A DNA stretch of 49,360 nt from NCBI RefSeq assembly GCF_022549775.1, contig NZ_JAKZGP010000037.1, forward strand, positions 1 through 49,360, written 5' to 3'. Below are positions 27,560-35,838 of this stretch, in pieces (within the stretch, counting starts at the first letter, position 1; every line of letters starts with the position of its first letter). The translations under genes were made by a program, and so were the position numbers. Source of the DNA: Belliella filtrata. GTDB lineage: Bacteria > Bacteroidota > Bacteroidia > Cytophagales > Cyclobacteriaceae. The notes beneath the pieces were generated by a model. That model had not been told where the DNA came from. It saw nothing but the letters and a program-made list of their open reading frames with translations, and made no database searches.

Positions 27560-28603
27560 ATGCCCCTAAAAACCTTAAAAACATCTCGAATCATATGGCA
27601 GTATGGCTTGACCTGCGCACTTGCTTCATCTCTACTCATAGCTTGTGAAAAAAAAAATAAAACCGAAGAGGTGGAAGTTGAAAGTCAAGATACCAGAACC
27701 TCGGGAAACCCAATCATAGAAGGATGGTATGCTGATCCAGAAGCTATAATATATGATGATAACTACTGGATTTTCCCAACCTATTCAGCTCCATATGAAA
27801 AGCAGCTTCATTTTGACGCCTTTTCTTCCAAAAATCTAGTCGATTGGCAAAAACATGAAAGAATCCTCACATCTCAAGAAGTCAAGTGGGCAGAAAAAGC
27901 GATGTGGGCACCTGGTGTAATCCAAAAGAATGGAAAATATTACCTTTTCTTTGGAGCTAATGATGTACATGAAGGAGAAGTTGGTGGAATTGGTGTAGCG
28001 GTTGCGGAACAACCTGAGGGCCCATATAAAGACCTTATTGGCAAACCATTGATTCAAGAGATTTGGGATGGTGCCCAGCCTATAGACCAGTTTATCTTCA
28101 AAGAAGACGATGACACCTACTATATGTACTATGGAGGTTGGGGACATTGTAATGTGGTAAAGCTGAACGAGGATTTTACAGGTTTAGAACCATTTGAAGA
28201 TGGAAGTTTACATAAAGAGGTAACTCCGAAAAATTATGTAGAAGGTCCATTTATGTTCAAAAAAGATGGCAAATATTACTTTATGTGGTCGGAAGGAGGC
28301 TGGACTGGTCCAGGTTACAAAGTAGCTTATGCCATAGCAGACAGTCCATTTGGGCCATTTGAACGCCAAGGAGTTATATTGGAACAAGATCCAGAAGTAG
28401 CCACTGGAGCTGGTCACCATTCGGTTTTGATTCATCCCGATGGAGAAAGTTATTATATGGTGTATCACAGAAGACCACTATCCGAAACTGACCAAAACCA
28501 CAGGGTAGTATGCCTGGAACCAATGACATTTGATTCTCAAGGAAAAATCAATCCTATCAAACTTACCTTCGAAGGGGTCAAGGCTCACACAATATCTAAG
28601 TAA
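27560..28603 (+). CDS. GH43-family glycoside hydrolase, lipoprotein
   Basis: The 347-residue product is a lipoprotein (lipobox LLIAC, C29) with a Glu/Lys-rich linker and a five-bladed propeller of the GH43/clan-F type. The catalytic triad is visible: D59 in WYADPEAI (general base), D176 in PIDQFIF (pKa modulator) and E228 in YVEGPFMF (general acid). WAPGVIQKNGKYYLFF and GPFMFKKDGKYYFMWS are typical blade motifs. GH43 enzymes mostly act on beta-xylosides, alpha-L-arabinosides or galactans; I cannot choose the subfamily. In this operon it would remove side groups that block the mannosidases. It is the last gene of locus B before a bidirectional terminator. Confidence 0.9.
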   Translation: MPLKTLKTSRIIWQYGLTCALASSLLIACEKKNKTEEVEVESQDTRTSGNPIIEGWYADPEAIIYDDNYWIFPTYSAPYEKQLHFDAFSSKNLVDWQKHERILTSQEVKWAEKAMWAPGVIQKNGKYYLFFGANDVHEGEVGGIGVAVAEQPEGPYKDLIGKPLIQEIWDGAQPIDQFIFKEDDDTYYMYYGGWGHCNVVKLNEDFTGLEPFEDGSLHKEVTPKNYVEGPFMFKKDGKYYFMWSEGGWTGPGYKVAYAIADSPFGPFERQGVILEQDPEVATGAGHHSVLIHPDGESYYMVYHRRPLSETDQNHRVVCLEPMTFDSQGKINPIKLTFEGVKAHTISK

Positions 28604-28691
28604 GGTGTTTGGATTGAAGATTTTTTCTTGAACATGGCATTTATTTTAACGTGGATTAAAAACTAAAAAATCTTTGCACAAAGAAAAAAAA

Positions 28692-28734
28692 CTGCCCCCA
28701 TAGTCTTTTATATGCATATAAAAACTTTGGGGGC
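28692..28734. terminator. Bidirectional terminator between loci B and C
   Basis: Arms TGCCCCC(A) and (T)GGGGGCA enclose an AT-rich inner palindrome (TTTTATATGCATATAAAA). A run of A precedes the structure and a run of T follows it, so it can stop GH43 transcription from the left and susD of locus C from the right. Confidence 0.85.
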
Positions 28735-28778
28735 AATTGTTTTTTTAACTTGAAAATATGATCAATTCATTTAAAAGA

Positions 28779-30605
28779 TCAATCAATTGTAGTCAAAGGA
28801 GGTATATTACTCTCTGCTCCAGCGTAACCTATATTCTGGTTTATTCTTCCACGAGTATTGGTATTGATTGCGTTGGCAGGCACAGGCCAAAGCACATGAA
28901 AAGGACTCATTGTAAATAAGTTACCATGTCTTGTCCTAACACCCTTGTTATAGAAGTCAGATTTTTCCATTACCCTATCATAAAAATAGTTGTCAGTAGA
29001 AAAGTTTTCAAGGTTATAAGTTTTTCCAGAGGCTGTTGGTTTTCCAGTCTTTGCATAAATATATGCAACCCTAGTAAGCTCAGTTTTTCTAGGTTCTTCA
29101 TAGAACAACTCTCTAGTCCTTTCATCCAAAATTGTTTCCAGATTCATATCCTCCACGCCATATGGATCACACCCTGCCCTAGTTCTTACTTGATTTACAT
29201 CATCAGCGGCAGCAGATAAGTTATCTAACCAGTAGTGAGCCTCTGCTCTTAATAAATAAGACTCAGCCAGTCGGAAAATATACCAATCAGAATGTCCCCC
29301 TTGAGGTTGAACTCTTTGAGGATCCGGAATGAATACTTTATAATGAGGCCAAGAGTACCAACTTCTAATTGAGTCAGATGTAAGTAAAACACCAGCATCA
29401 TTACGCATACGTAAGTTTTGTCCATAATCAGGATCTGAATTCTGAAGAGCTGGATTATTATACACCAAATCCTCCATATTCATCCAATTTCCAGGAGCAT
29501 GTCTCAAGTCTTTTTCATCATCCCAAACAGTATTCATTGAGTACCAATTGCCACGAGTTCTCCCTATTCCTCTACCTATTTGTAACACTTGAGCAATGGG
29601 GTCTGTTGCAAGATCAGTAGTTCCTCTGTTTCCTGATGGAGTATTAATGTTTACACTCCAAAAAGGCACAGCTTGTCTCATGGATGTAGTACCTCCAGAG
29701 TTTCCATCAGTATCAATTCTATCCATAACCAATAAAATAGCTTCAGTATTTATATTGCTTGATTTGTTATCCGGTCTATGGAGATCCCAAATTACATTTC
29801 TATTTGGATCATTTGCATTCACTCCAAACCGATCTCTCATCAAGCTATATGGGCCTTCGTCTATCAACCTAGACGCAGAAGCTGCCGCGTCTTGAAACTC
29901 ACCAAGTGCTAGGTTTACTTTTGTCAAAAGGTGTTGAATGGCACCTTTAGGCACTCTTCCTCTATCCATCACTTCAGGTACCCATTCTTCAGCAAATTCT
30001 AAGTCTTCCTTCATTTTCCTAAGGATTACTTCTCTTTGGGTGGAATAAAAATCCAATTTAGGCTCTCTAATTTCTTCTAAGATTAATGGAACGTCACCAA
30101 ATTGGTGGGTAAGCTTATAATACCTCAATGCCCTATGAAAATATGCAGTGCCCAAAATATGATTTCTTTCTGCTTCAGACTGATAGTCTTCAGGTTCATC
30201 AATTCTTGAGATGACCACATTAGCGTATTTGATACCTTTGAAACCTTCAAACCAATACCAGCCAATTTTATTATAATCTATATGGTTCAATTGAGCATCT
30301 GGTGTAAGAATCAAATTCAAATCTTGCGGTGGACTTGACTTATCTGTAGTACCATCTACTGCAATATCTGTAAGAACAATCTCAGTATGAATGGGTGGAT
30401 TATCACCAGTCCACTCATGCCTCATGTTGCGCTCACAAGCAACTATAGCTCCCCATAACCCACTAGCGACATCATACGTATTTTCAGGAGCATAAAATGA
30501 TAAAGGTCGCGGTTCTAACCATTCTTCACTACAACCAAGCATGCATATTAGTAAAAAGCATGTTGCAACTTTTTTTATTGGGTTTATTTTAAATATGTTC
30601 TTCAT
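28779..30605 (-). CDS. SusD-like lipoprotein (locus C)
   Basis: The 608-residue product is one of the longer SusD-like proteins. It has a lipobox MLGC (C25), then SEEWLEPRPLSFYAPENTYD. The TPR-like helix pair is at about 148-170 (HILGTAYFHRALRYYKLTHQFGDVPL); other family segments are RLAESYLLRAEAHYWL (about 428) and VRTRAGCDPYG. A C-terminal FHVLWPVPANAI is also typical. It starts 23 bases after the susC stop and is the second and last gene of a two-gene operon. No enzyme gene is attached, so the ligand cannot be inferred from its own operon; the operator shared with locus B suggests a related substrate. Confidence 0.95.
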   Translation of the reverse strand: MKNIFKINPIKKVATCFLLICMLGCSEEWLEPRPLSFYAPENTYDVASGLWGAIVACERNMRHEWTGDNPPIHTEIVLTDIAVDGTTDKSSPPQDLNLILTPDAQLNHIDYNKIGWYWFEGFKGIKYANVVISRIDEPEDYQSEAERNHILGTAYFHRALRYYKLTHQFGDVPLILEEIREPKLDFYSTQREVILRKMKEDLEFAEEWVPEVMDRGRVPKGAIQHLLTKVNLALGEFQDAAASASRLIDEGPYSLMRDRFGVNANDPNRNVIWDLHRPDNKSSNINTEAILLVMDRIDTDGNSGGTTSMRQAVPFWSVNINTPSGNRGTTDLATDPIAQVLQIGRGIGRTRGNWYSMNTVWDDEKDLRHAPGNWMNMEDLVYNNPALQNSDPDYGQNLRMRNDAGVLLTSDSIRSWYSWPHYKVFIPDPQRVQPQGGHSDWYIFRLAESYLLRAEAHYWLDNLSAAADDVNQVRTRAGCDPYGVEDMNLETILDERTRELFYEEPRKTELTRVAYIYAKTGKPTASGKTYNLENFSTDNYFYDRVMEKSDFYNKGVRTRHGNLFTMSPFHVLWPVPANAINTNTRGRINQNIGYAGAESNIPPLTTID

Positions 30606-30628
30606 GATAAACTTCTTTTTAGATTTGA

Positions 30629-33600
30629 TTAAAGCGTCAAGTCAATTCCCATAGTAAATAGTCTTGGTACAGGTCCAGAATTCTCAGGATCCCAAAAACC
30701 CCACTCTGGAGCAAAAACTCCAACATTTCGGACATTCCCATAGAGCCTAAGGTTTTCTATCTTGAATTTTTGAAGTGTTTTCTTAGGTACTGTGTAGGAT
30801 AATGATACATTCTCTAATCTTACAAATGATCTCAATCTATAAACATTAAATCCACTGGCTCCACCTTCGCTTGAATTGAGTCTAGCCCATTCATTGGAAG
30901 GATTCTCTTCAGTCCAGTATGGTGTTATGTATGCATTAGTTCTATCTAAAAAGCCATCTCTATTTTTCATTTGATTAAATGATCCCATATGACCCAAATA
31001 GGAGTACATCATCACTCCAATTTCAAAGTTTTTGTAAATTCTAAAATCATTTCTCAAACTAATTCTAAACCTAGGCTGAGTATAACCTTGAAATTGACGA
31101 TCCGCATTTGTAAACTGTCCATCTCCATCCACGTCGATGACCTTATAATCCCCAGGTCTTACTCCATATTCAGCAGCCTCTGCCGCTTCATGTACTTGCC
31201 AAATTCCATCAGTTTTATAATGCCAAATTCTGTCAATTGCTTGACCTATAAACCACTGATTAGCAAAATCATCAAGCTCATTTCCATTTTCATCCAAATC
31301 TCCATAAAGGCTTTTTATAACGTTTCTGTTCATTTGGAAATTTCCAATAGAGGTCCATGAAAAATTATTCCTACTTATATTTCTAGACGTTAATGACAAT
31401 TCTAATCCTCGATTTTGGACTTCACCAAGATTATCATATACCCAACTGAATCCGAGAATATCTGGCAAGCTACGCTGAACCAATAAGTCTGTTGTGGACA
31501 TGGTATAAGCTTCAATTGTACCATCTAGCTTATTTTGCAAAATTGAAAAATCAAGACCAATATTGATTGCTTGTGTTCTCTCCCATCTTAACCTTGGATT
31601 TTCCATCCTATTAACATACAACTGGTTAACAAAGTAAAGCTCTCCATTCGGTCTCTGGTAAAAATATTTACCAGTGGCTAAATCTGAAAGTGCATCATAT
31701 CTTCCAATATCCCTATTTCCATTACTGCCCCAAGACAATCTCAACTTACCATAGTCAAGCCAATCTAAGTTTATAAAATTCTCATCTGAAAACAACCAAC
31801 CAACAGCGGCAGAATAAAAAGTAGCTCTAGGATTTAGTTGACCAAATGCGGAATACCCATCCCTTCTTATAGACATGGTAGTAGAATACTTACCATCATA
31901 GCTATATATTAATCTTCCCATCAAAGCATCTCCAGTGCTATATTGGTCATGGCTTGAAATTAAAGGGTTGATACCTGCATCAATCTTAGAAAAACCTAAC
32001 CTGTCATGAGGTTCAAAACCGTTGTTTGACATGGTATTATCCCAACTTTGAAACTGCTCTGCATTTGCCAATAAGGTTACGTTAAAATCGTGTTTCTCCG
32101 CAAACTGTTTTTGCCAGGTCAGGATATTATCAATTTGCCAATTATAAACTTTACGTTGTTGGCGAGAAGCATTACCTCCTCTTTCTGCCCATTCAACATG
32201 TGCTGCTGACTCATGATTATATCGCTCGTAAAACTCAAACCTGGGTGTAAAATTAGTCCTGAAAGAAAACCCATAAGGTAAATCAAGAGCTGCATAAAGC
32301 GTGGAATTAATGGTAAACTCTCTTTGAACCCTGTCTATGTATGTTCTATCATAAGAAGGGTGCTTTCCCCCACTCTGCTCATTATTGGGTCTCCACTTCA
32401 AAGATCCATCTTCTTCAAATTCTGTCCCCCACGGGGAAAGTGTTCTAATAGCTCCCCAACCAACAGGCACTTGGCTCTCATCTCTATTGGCAAATTGGGT
32501 GTTCATACCTACTGTCAGGAACTTATTAACCTTTCCTTCTAAATTAACCCTTGACCTAAAAGTTTTAAACTCATCTCCTATCACAACACCTTGGTTGTTC
32601 AAATACCCCAATGACCAGAAATACTTAAAATCATCTTTGCTACCTGACAAACTAACGGTATGATCTTGCCTCAACCCCGCTTGAAAAACCCTATCGTACC
32701 AGTTCACTGACTGACCATTGAAATAATTTTCAATCTCATTAGGCTGTAAATTCAGCCTTTGCAGCCATACAGCCACAGGGTCACCTGCAGACCCATCATA
32801 TCCGAGCCACTGGTCCATAGAAATATGACTTGGAAGATTTCTAGGATCCGAAAACTGATGCTCTCCAAATCCTCCCCCAGCAAAAGTACTTTTTTGAACC
32901 TCTTCCCTGTATGAAATAAAGCCTTCTGGACCATACACTTCAGGGAATCTTGAATTTACTCCCAGTCCAATGTTGGAATTAATATTAATCATTGATCTAC
33001 CCTCTTTACCTCTTTTTGTATTGATTAATATAACACCACTTGCTGCTTTAGCGCCAAAAACAGCAGCTGCACTTGCATCTTTTAAAACTTCTAAGGTTTC
33101 GATATCATTGGGATTAATATCAGCCAATTGTCCGTAGTAAATTGCACCATCCACGACCAGCAAAGGACTATTTCCTGCATTTAAGGAAGTTCTTCCTCTT
33201 ACTTCTAAAGAACCTCCTCCTTTTGCATCCGTGTTTAATCCAACGTTTAGTCCCGCTGCATTGCCTCTCAAAATGTCTTGTACTGAATTCGGATTCTCGT
33301 TTTTGAGCATATCATTCTTTACTGTCGATACAGCACCTGTGATATCTCTCTTTTTCGCCGTTCCATAACCTATCACTACTACTTCCTCAAGATCGGATGT
33401 GTTAGATTGCATATGTACATCCAAGACCGACTGGTTTGCTACTACTCTTTCAATGACATCAAAGCCAATAAAAGAAAAAGTCAATGTTGCTCCCTCTGGA
33501 ACATTGATAAGGTACTTACCATCCAGGTCTGTAACAACCCCATTGGTTGTTCCCTTTACCATTACTGTAACTCCAGGTAATGGCAGTTCTGTTTCATCGA

Positions 33601-33703
33601 ATACTGTCCCTGTAACAGTAGACTGTTGTCCAAGTGCCCAGGTTGAAGACACGAGAAGCAGGAATAGCAATATCCAACTCCTGCTGTAAAATTTCTGTTT
33701 CAT
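30629..33703 (-). CDS. SusC-like TonB-dependent transporter (locus C)
   Basis: The product is 1024 residues if translated from the ATG at 33703 (MKQKFYSRSWILLF), which gives a compact signal peptide ending near ALGQ; the frame is open to 33730. A carboxypeptidase-regulatory-like domain follows (TVTGTVFDETELPLPGVTVM), then the TonB-box-like IGYGTAKKRDITGAVSTV, a plug with SPLLVVDGAIYY and VLKDASAAAVFGAKAASGVI, and a barrel ending MGIDLTL. There is no STN domain. It is divergent from the ECF sigma gene, with 377 bases between them carrying a perfect 20-bp palindrome. Together with SusD it would bring in one nutrient. Confidence 0.96.
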   Translation of the reverse strand: MKQKFYSRSWILLFLLLVSSTWALGQQSTVTGTVFDETELPLPGVTVMVKGTTNGVVTDLDGKYLINVPEGATLTFSFIGFDVIERVVANQSVLDVHMQSNTSDLEEVVVIGYGTAKKRDITGAVSTVKNDMLKNENPNSVQDILRGNAAGLNVGLNTDAKGGGSLEVRGRTSLNAGNSPLLVVDGAIYYGQLADINPNDIETLEVLKDASAAAVFGAKAASGVILINTKRGKEGRSMININSNIGLGVNSRFPEVYGPEGFISYREEVQKSTFAGGGFGEHQFSDPRNLPSHISMDQWLGYDGSAGDPVAVWLQRLNLQPNEIENYFNGQSVNWYDRVFQAGLRQDHTVSLSGSKDDFKYFWSLGYLNNQGVVIGDEFKTFRSRVNLEGKVNKFLTVGMNTQFANRDESQVPVGWGAIRTLSPWGTEFEEDGSLKWRPNNEQSGGKHPSYDRTYIDRVQREFTINSTLYAALDLPYGFSFRTNFTPRFEFYERYNHESAAHVEWAERGGNASRQQRKVYNWQIDNILTWQKQFAEKHDFNVTLLANAEQFQSWDNTMSNNGFEPHDRLGFSKIDAGINPLISSHDQYSTGDALMGRLIYSYDGKYSTTMSIRRDGYSAFGQLNPRATFYSAAVGWLFSDENFINLDWLDYGKLRLSWGSNGNRDIGRYDALSDLATGKYFYQRPNGELYFVNQLYVNRMENPRLRWERTQAINIGLDFSILQNKLDGTIEAYTMSTTDLLVQRSLPDILGFSWVYDNLGEVQNRGLELSLTSRNISRNNFSWTSIGNFQMNRNVIKSLYGDLDENGNELDDFANQWFIGQAIDRIWHYKTDGIWQVHEAAEAAEYGVRPGDYKVIDVDGDGQFTNADRQFQGYTQPRFRISLRNDFRIYKNFEIGVMMYSYLGHMGSFNQMKNRDGFLDRTNAYITPYWTEENPSNEWARLNSSEGGASGFNVYRLRSFVRLENVSLSYTVPKKTLQKFKIENLRLYGNVRNVGVFAPEWGFWDPENSGPVPRLFTMGIDLTL

Positions 33704-33775
33704 AAATTTGGGGTTTAAATGTTTTGACATATAGAATCAATTTTAGCTTGATTCCACACCCAATGTAAATGGTTA

Positions 33776-33795
33776 TTGCTAAATTAATTTAGCAA
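33776..33795. promoter_or_regulatory. Perfect 20-bp palindrome, likely LacI-type operator
   Basis: TTGCTAAATTAATTTAGCAA reads the same on both strands. Its core GCTAAA-N4-TTTAGC is the same, in sequence and spacing, as the palindrome before susC of locus B. It lies 73 bases upstream of the locus C susC ATG. Confidence 0.6.
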
Positions 33796-34006
33796 AATGT
33801 TATTTTGTCCGCAATCGATTTCGTAAAACATTTCAACCAGCATTCAACAAAGAATACATTTTAAAAAATGGCGTGTCCTTACTTCCATTGCGATCAGATT
33901 GAGACCTTAAAATATCCTACCAAAGATCAATTACTAAGTTTTTCAGAAAATTGAATCCGCTGAAAAGTAAAGAACATGATCATTTAAGCACAACTTGATT
34001 TAATGA

Positions 34007-34036
34007 TTTGATAATTGGGTTTCTAATTTAATTTTG
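34007..34036 (+). promoter_or_regulatory. Promoter of the ECF sigma gene
   Basis: TTTG (34007-34010), an 18-base spacer and TAATTTTG (34029-34036) match the primary-sigma pattern. The predicted start is about 35-40 bases before the ATG at 34081. Confidence 0.55.
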
Positions 34037-34080
34037 AAAATTTGAAATTAATTTTAGCGTCTCTGTAATCAGTGTACCTA

Positions 34081-34620
34081 ATGGAATTTTCGGATGAATC
34101 ACTTTTCTTGCTTATCAAAAAAGGAGATGTAAAATCTTTTGAAAAATTATTTGATAAATATTACAATCAACTAGTAACACAAGCTTTTGCTAGGGTAGAA
34201 AACTGGAATGTTTCTGAGGATATCGTACAAGACATTTTCATCGACTTGTGGCAAAAAAAAGAGAAAATTAACATTCAAAGTAGTTTGAAAGGATATCTTC
34301 TCAGTTCTGTTAAATACAAAGTTTATAGACACATTGATCAGGCACGAATAACTGATTCACTAAAAGAACACCATGATTTAAGTTATGCTATAACTGGTGA
34401 TATTTTAACTTTTGAAGAACTATATGAAGAGTTAAATCATTTGTTAGATAAACTTCCTTTAAAAGAACAAGAAGTTTTTAGATTGAGCAGATTTCAGCAG
34501 TTAACTACAATGGAAATAGCCGAAAAATTGAACTTGGCACCCCAGACTGTACATAACAAAATGTACCAAACTTTAAGGTTTTTAAGAGCTGAGCTAAAAC
34601 ACCACCTTCTTTTACTTTGA
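34081..34620 (+). CDS. ECF-type RNA polymerase sigma factor
   Basis: The 179-residue protein is a Bacteroidota-type ECF sigma factor. Region 2 is at about 20-70 (FEKLFDKYYNQLVTQ, then VSEDIVQDIFIDLWQKKEKI), binding the -10 element and core polymerase. Region 4 is at about 120-172 (LPLKEQEVFRLSRFQQLTTM, then EIAEKLNLAPQTVHNKM). I chose the ATG at 34081 over an in-frame GTG at 34072. FecR follows after 155 bases, then the STN-containing SusC, giving the classic trans-envelope signalling order. It should be held by FecR until SusC binds its ligand. Its target is probably the susC/susD pair downstream, and possibly its own operon. Confidence 0.94.
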   Translation: MEFSDESLFLLIKKGDVKSFEKLFDKYYNQLVTQAFARVENWNVSEDIVQDIFIDLWQKKEKINIQSSLKGYLLSSVKYKVYRHIDQARITDSLKEHHDLSYAITGDILTFEELYEELNHLLDKLPLKEQEVFRLSRFQQLTTMEIAEKLNLAPQTVHNKMYQTLRFLRAELKHHLLLL

Positions 34621-34775
34621 TTCACTTTTTACACACTAAGCGTGAAATACTTCATTATTTTACCTGAATACATTACAGAATCATTAACACCTTTTTATTT
34701 TCATAACTTTTTGATAATCGAATTTCGAGGTAAGAACTGTGCTTGAAGGACACTTCATTATGTCAAGATAATGAA

Positions 34776-35765
34776 ATGAAAAATCAATTTGAACGTCAAA
34801 AAGCTATACAAATCCTTATCGCTAAATCACTTAGAGGTAAATTAGATCTAAAGGAAAAAGAAATTCTTGATCATTGGTATGAACAACAAGGTGATAAGGT
34901 GATCTATAAGGGATCGATTGAAAAAAAGCTCAATAAAAAAAGGGCTTTCAAAAAAGTAGAAAAAAAGCTTTTTGGAAGCAATCCAAAAATTCCATTTTGG
35001 ATTAAGGTTGCCGCCTCAATAGTGTGCATTTCGATGATGATGTATTTACTAAGCAATTCAATTCAAACTCAAGAAGCAGGCACTAATGATTACAACCTAG
35101 GTTTTAGAAAAATCGAGAATGAAAATGGAATGAGAAAGCAAGTTATTCTATCTGATGGATCAAAAGTTCTATTAAATGGAAAAAGCACTTTGAGTATCCG
35201 TCAAAATTTTGCAAAAGAAAGAATTGTATTTCTATCTGGTGAAGCATTCTTCGAAGTAATGTCTGACAGCCTTAAGCCATTTAGAGTTTTTACAGATTTA
35301 ACTATTACAGAAGTGTTAGGCACCACATTCAGCATCAAAACACATGGTGCTGCAAATGAAAAGATTGCCGTTAACCAAGGTAAAGTAAAAGTCACCTCAA
35401 AATCCCAAGACCATAACCAAAATATCAAGAGTAAAACCCTTAATGCTTCAGAAGCTGTAGAATATTCTCTTACTGACGGACTAAGTAAAGTCAATCAAAT
35501 TGATCCAAAAACCACATTTGGTTGGGTTAATGGTGTATTATATTTTGAGAACAAGCCGATTTTGGAGGTACTGGAAACACTTGCAGGCTGGTATGGGCTA
35601 GAGGAAACAGATTTCAGTCAAGTCAATACAGATTGCAAGGTAACAGGGAGTTACACTAAAGTTACTTTAAAGGAAATACTAGAATCTATAAAATACGCAA
35701 CTGAAATAAACTATGAGCTTAATGGGAAAAAATTAAAAGTAAAACAAGGAAAATGTAAAGGGTGA
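34776..35765 (+). CDS. FecR-family anti-sigma factor
   Basis: The 329-residue inner-membrane protein has a cytoplasmic N-terminal sigma-binding region (about 1-73, highly basic near the membrane). One transmembrane helix follows (about 74-93, FWIKVAASIVCISMMMYLLS), then a periplasmic FecR domain (about 110-220, with LSDGSKVLLNGKSTL and FLSGEAFFEV) and a C-terminal domain (about 250-325, FENKPILEVLETLAGWYGL) that contacts the STN domain of the receptor. The frame is open from a TTG at 34743; the ATG at 34776 is the natural start. A hairpin at its stop separates it from susC. Confidence 0.94.
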   Translation: MKNQFERQKAIQILIAKSLRGKLDLKEKEILDHWYEQQGDKVIYKGSIEKKLNKKRAFKKVEKKLFGSNPKIPFWIKVAASIVCISMMMYLLSNSIQTQEAGTNDYNLGFRKIENENGMRKQVILSDGSKVLLNGKSTLSIRQNFAKERIVFLSGEAFFEVMSDSLKPFRVFTDLTITEVLGTTFSIKTHGAANEKIAVNQGKVKVTSKSQDHNQNIKSKTLNASEAVEYSLTDGLSKVNQIDPKTTFGWVNGVLYFENKPILEVLETLAGWYGLEETDFSQVNTDCKVTGSYTKVTLKEILESIKYATEINYELNGKKLKVKQGKCKG

Positions 35766-35788
35766 AGCTATTGCCGTAGCTACACCCT
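35759..35788 (+). promoter_or_regulatory. Hairpin spanning the FecR stop codon
   Basis: Arms AGGGTGAAGCTA / TAGCTACACCCT pair with one mismatch and a 6-base loop; the stop codon lies inside the left arm. There is no T-run, so it looks like an mRNA processing or stability element between the regulators and susCD, not a full terminator. Confidence 0.5.
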
Positions 35789-35838
35789 AAAATGATCAGC
35801 AATCAAGGAAAATTTGAAAAACCAATCTTAACAAAAAT

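Larger units (their letters stand above)
33704..34080. other. Divergent control region between locus C and locus D
   Basis: The 377 AT-rich bases hold no gene that I can support. They contain a 20-bp palindrome (33776-33795), a candidate -7 element for susC of locus C on the minus strand (TAAAATTG, complement of 33738-33745, one base off consensus), and a -33/-7 pair for the sigma gene (34007-34036). A sequence partly like the palindrome (GAAATTAATTTTAGC) lies near 34044-34058; I consider it weak. Confidence 0.6.
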
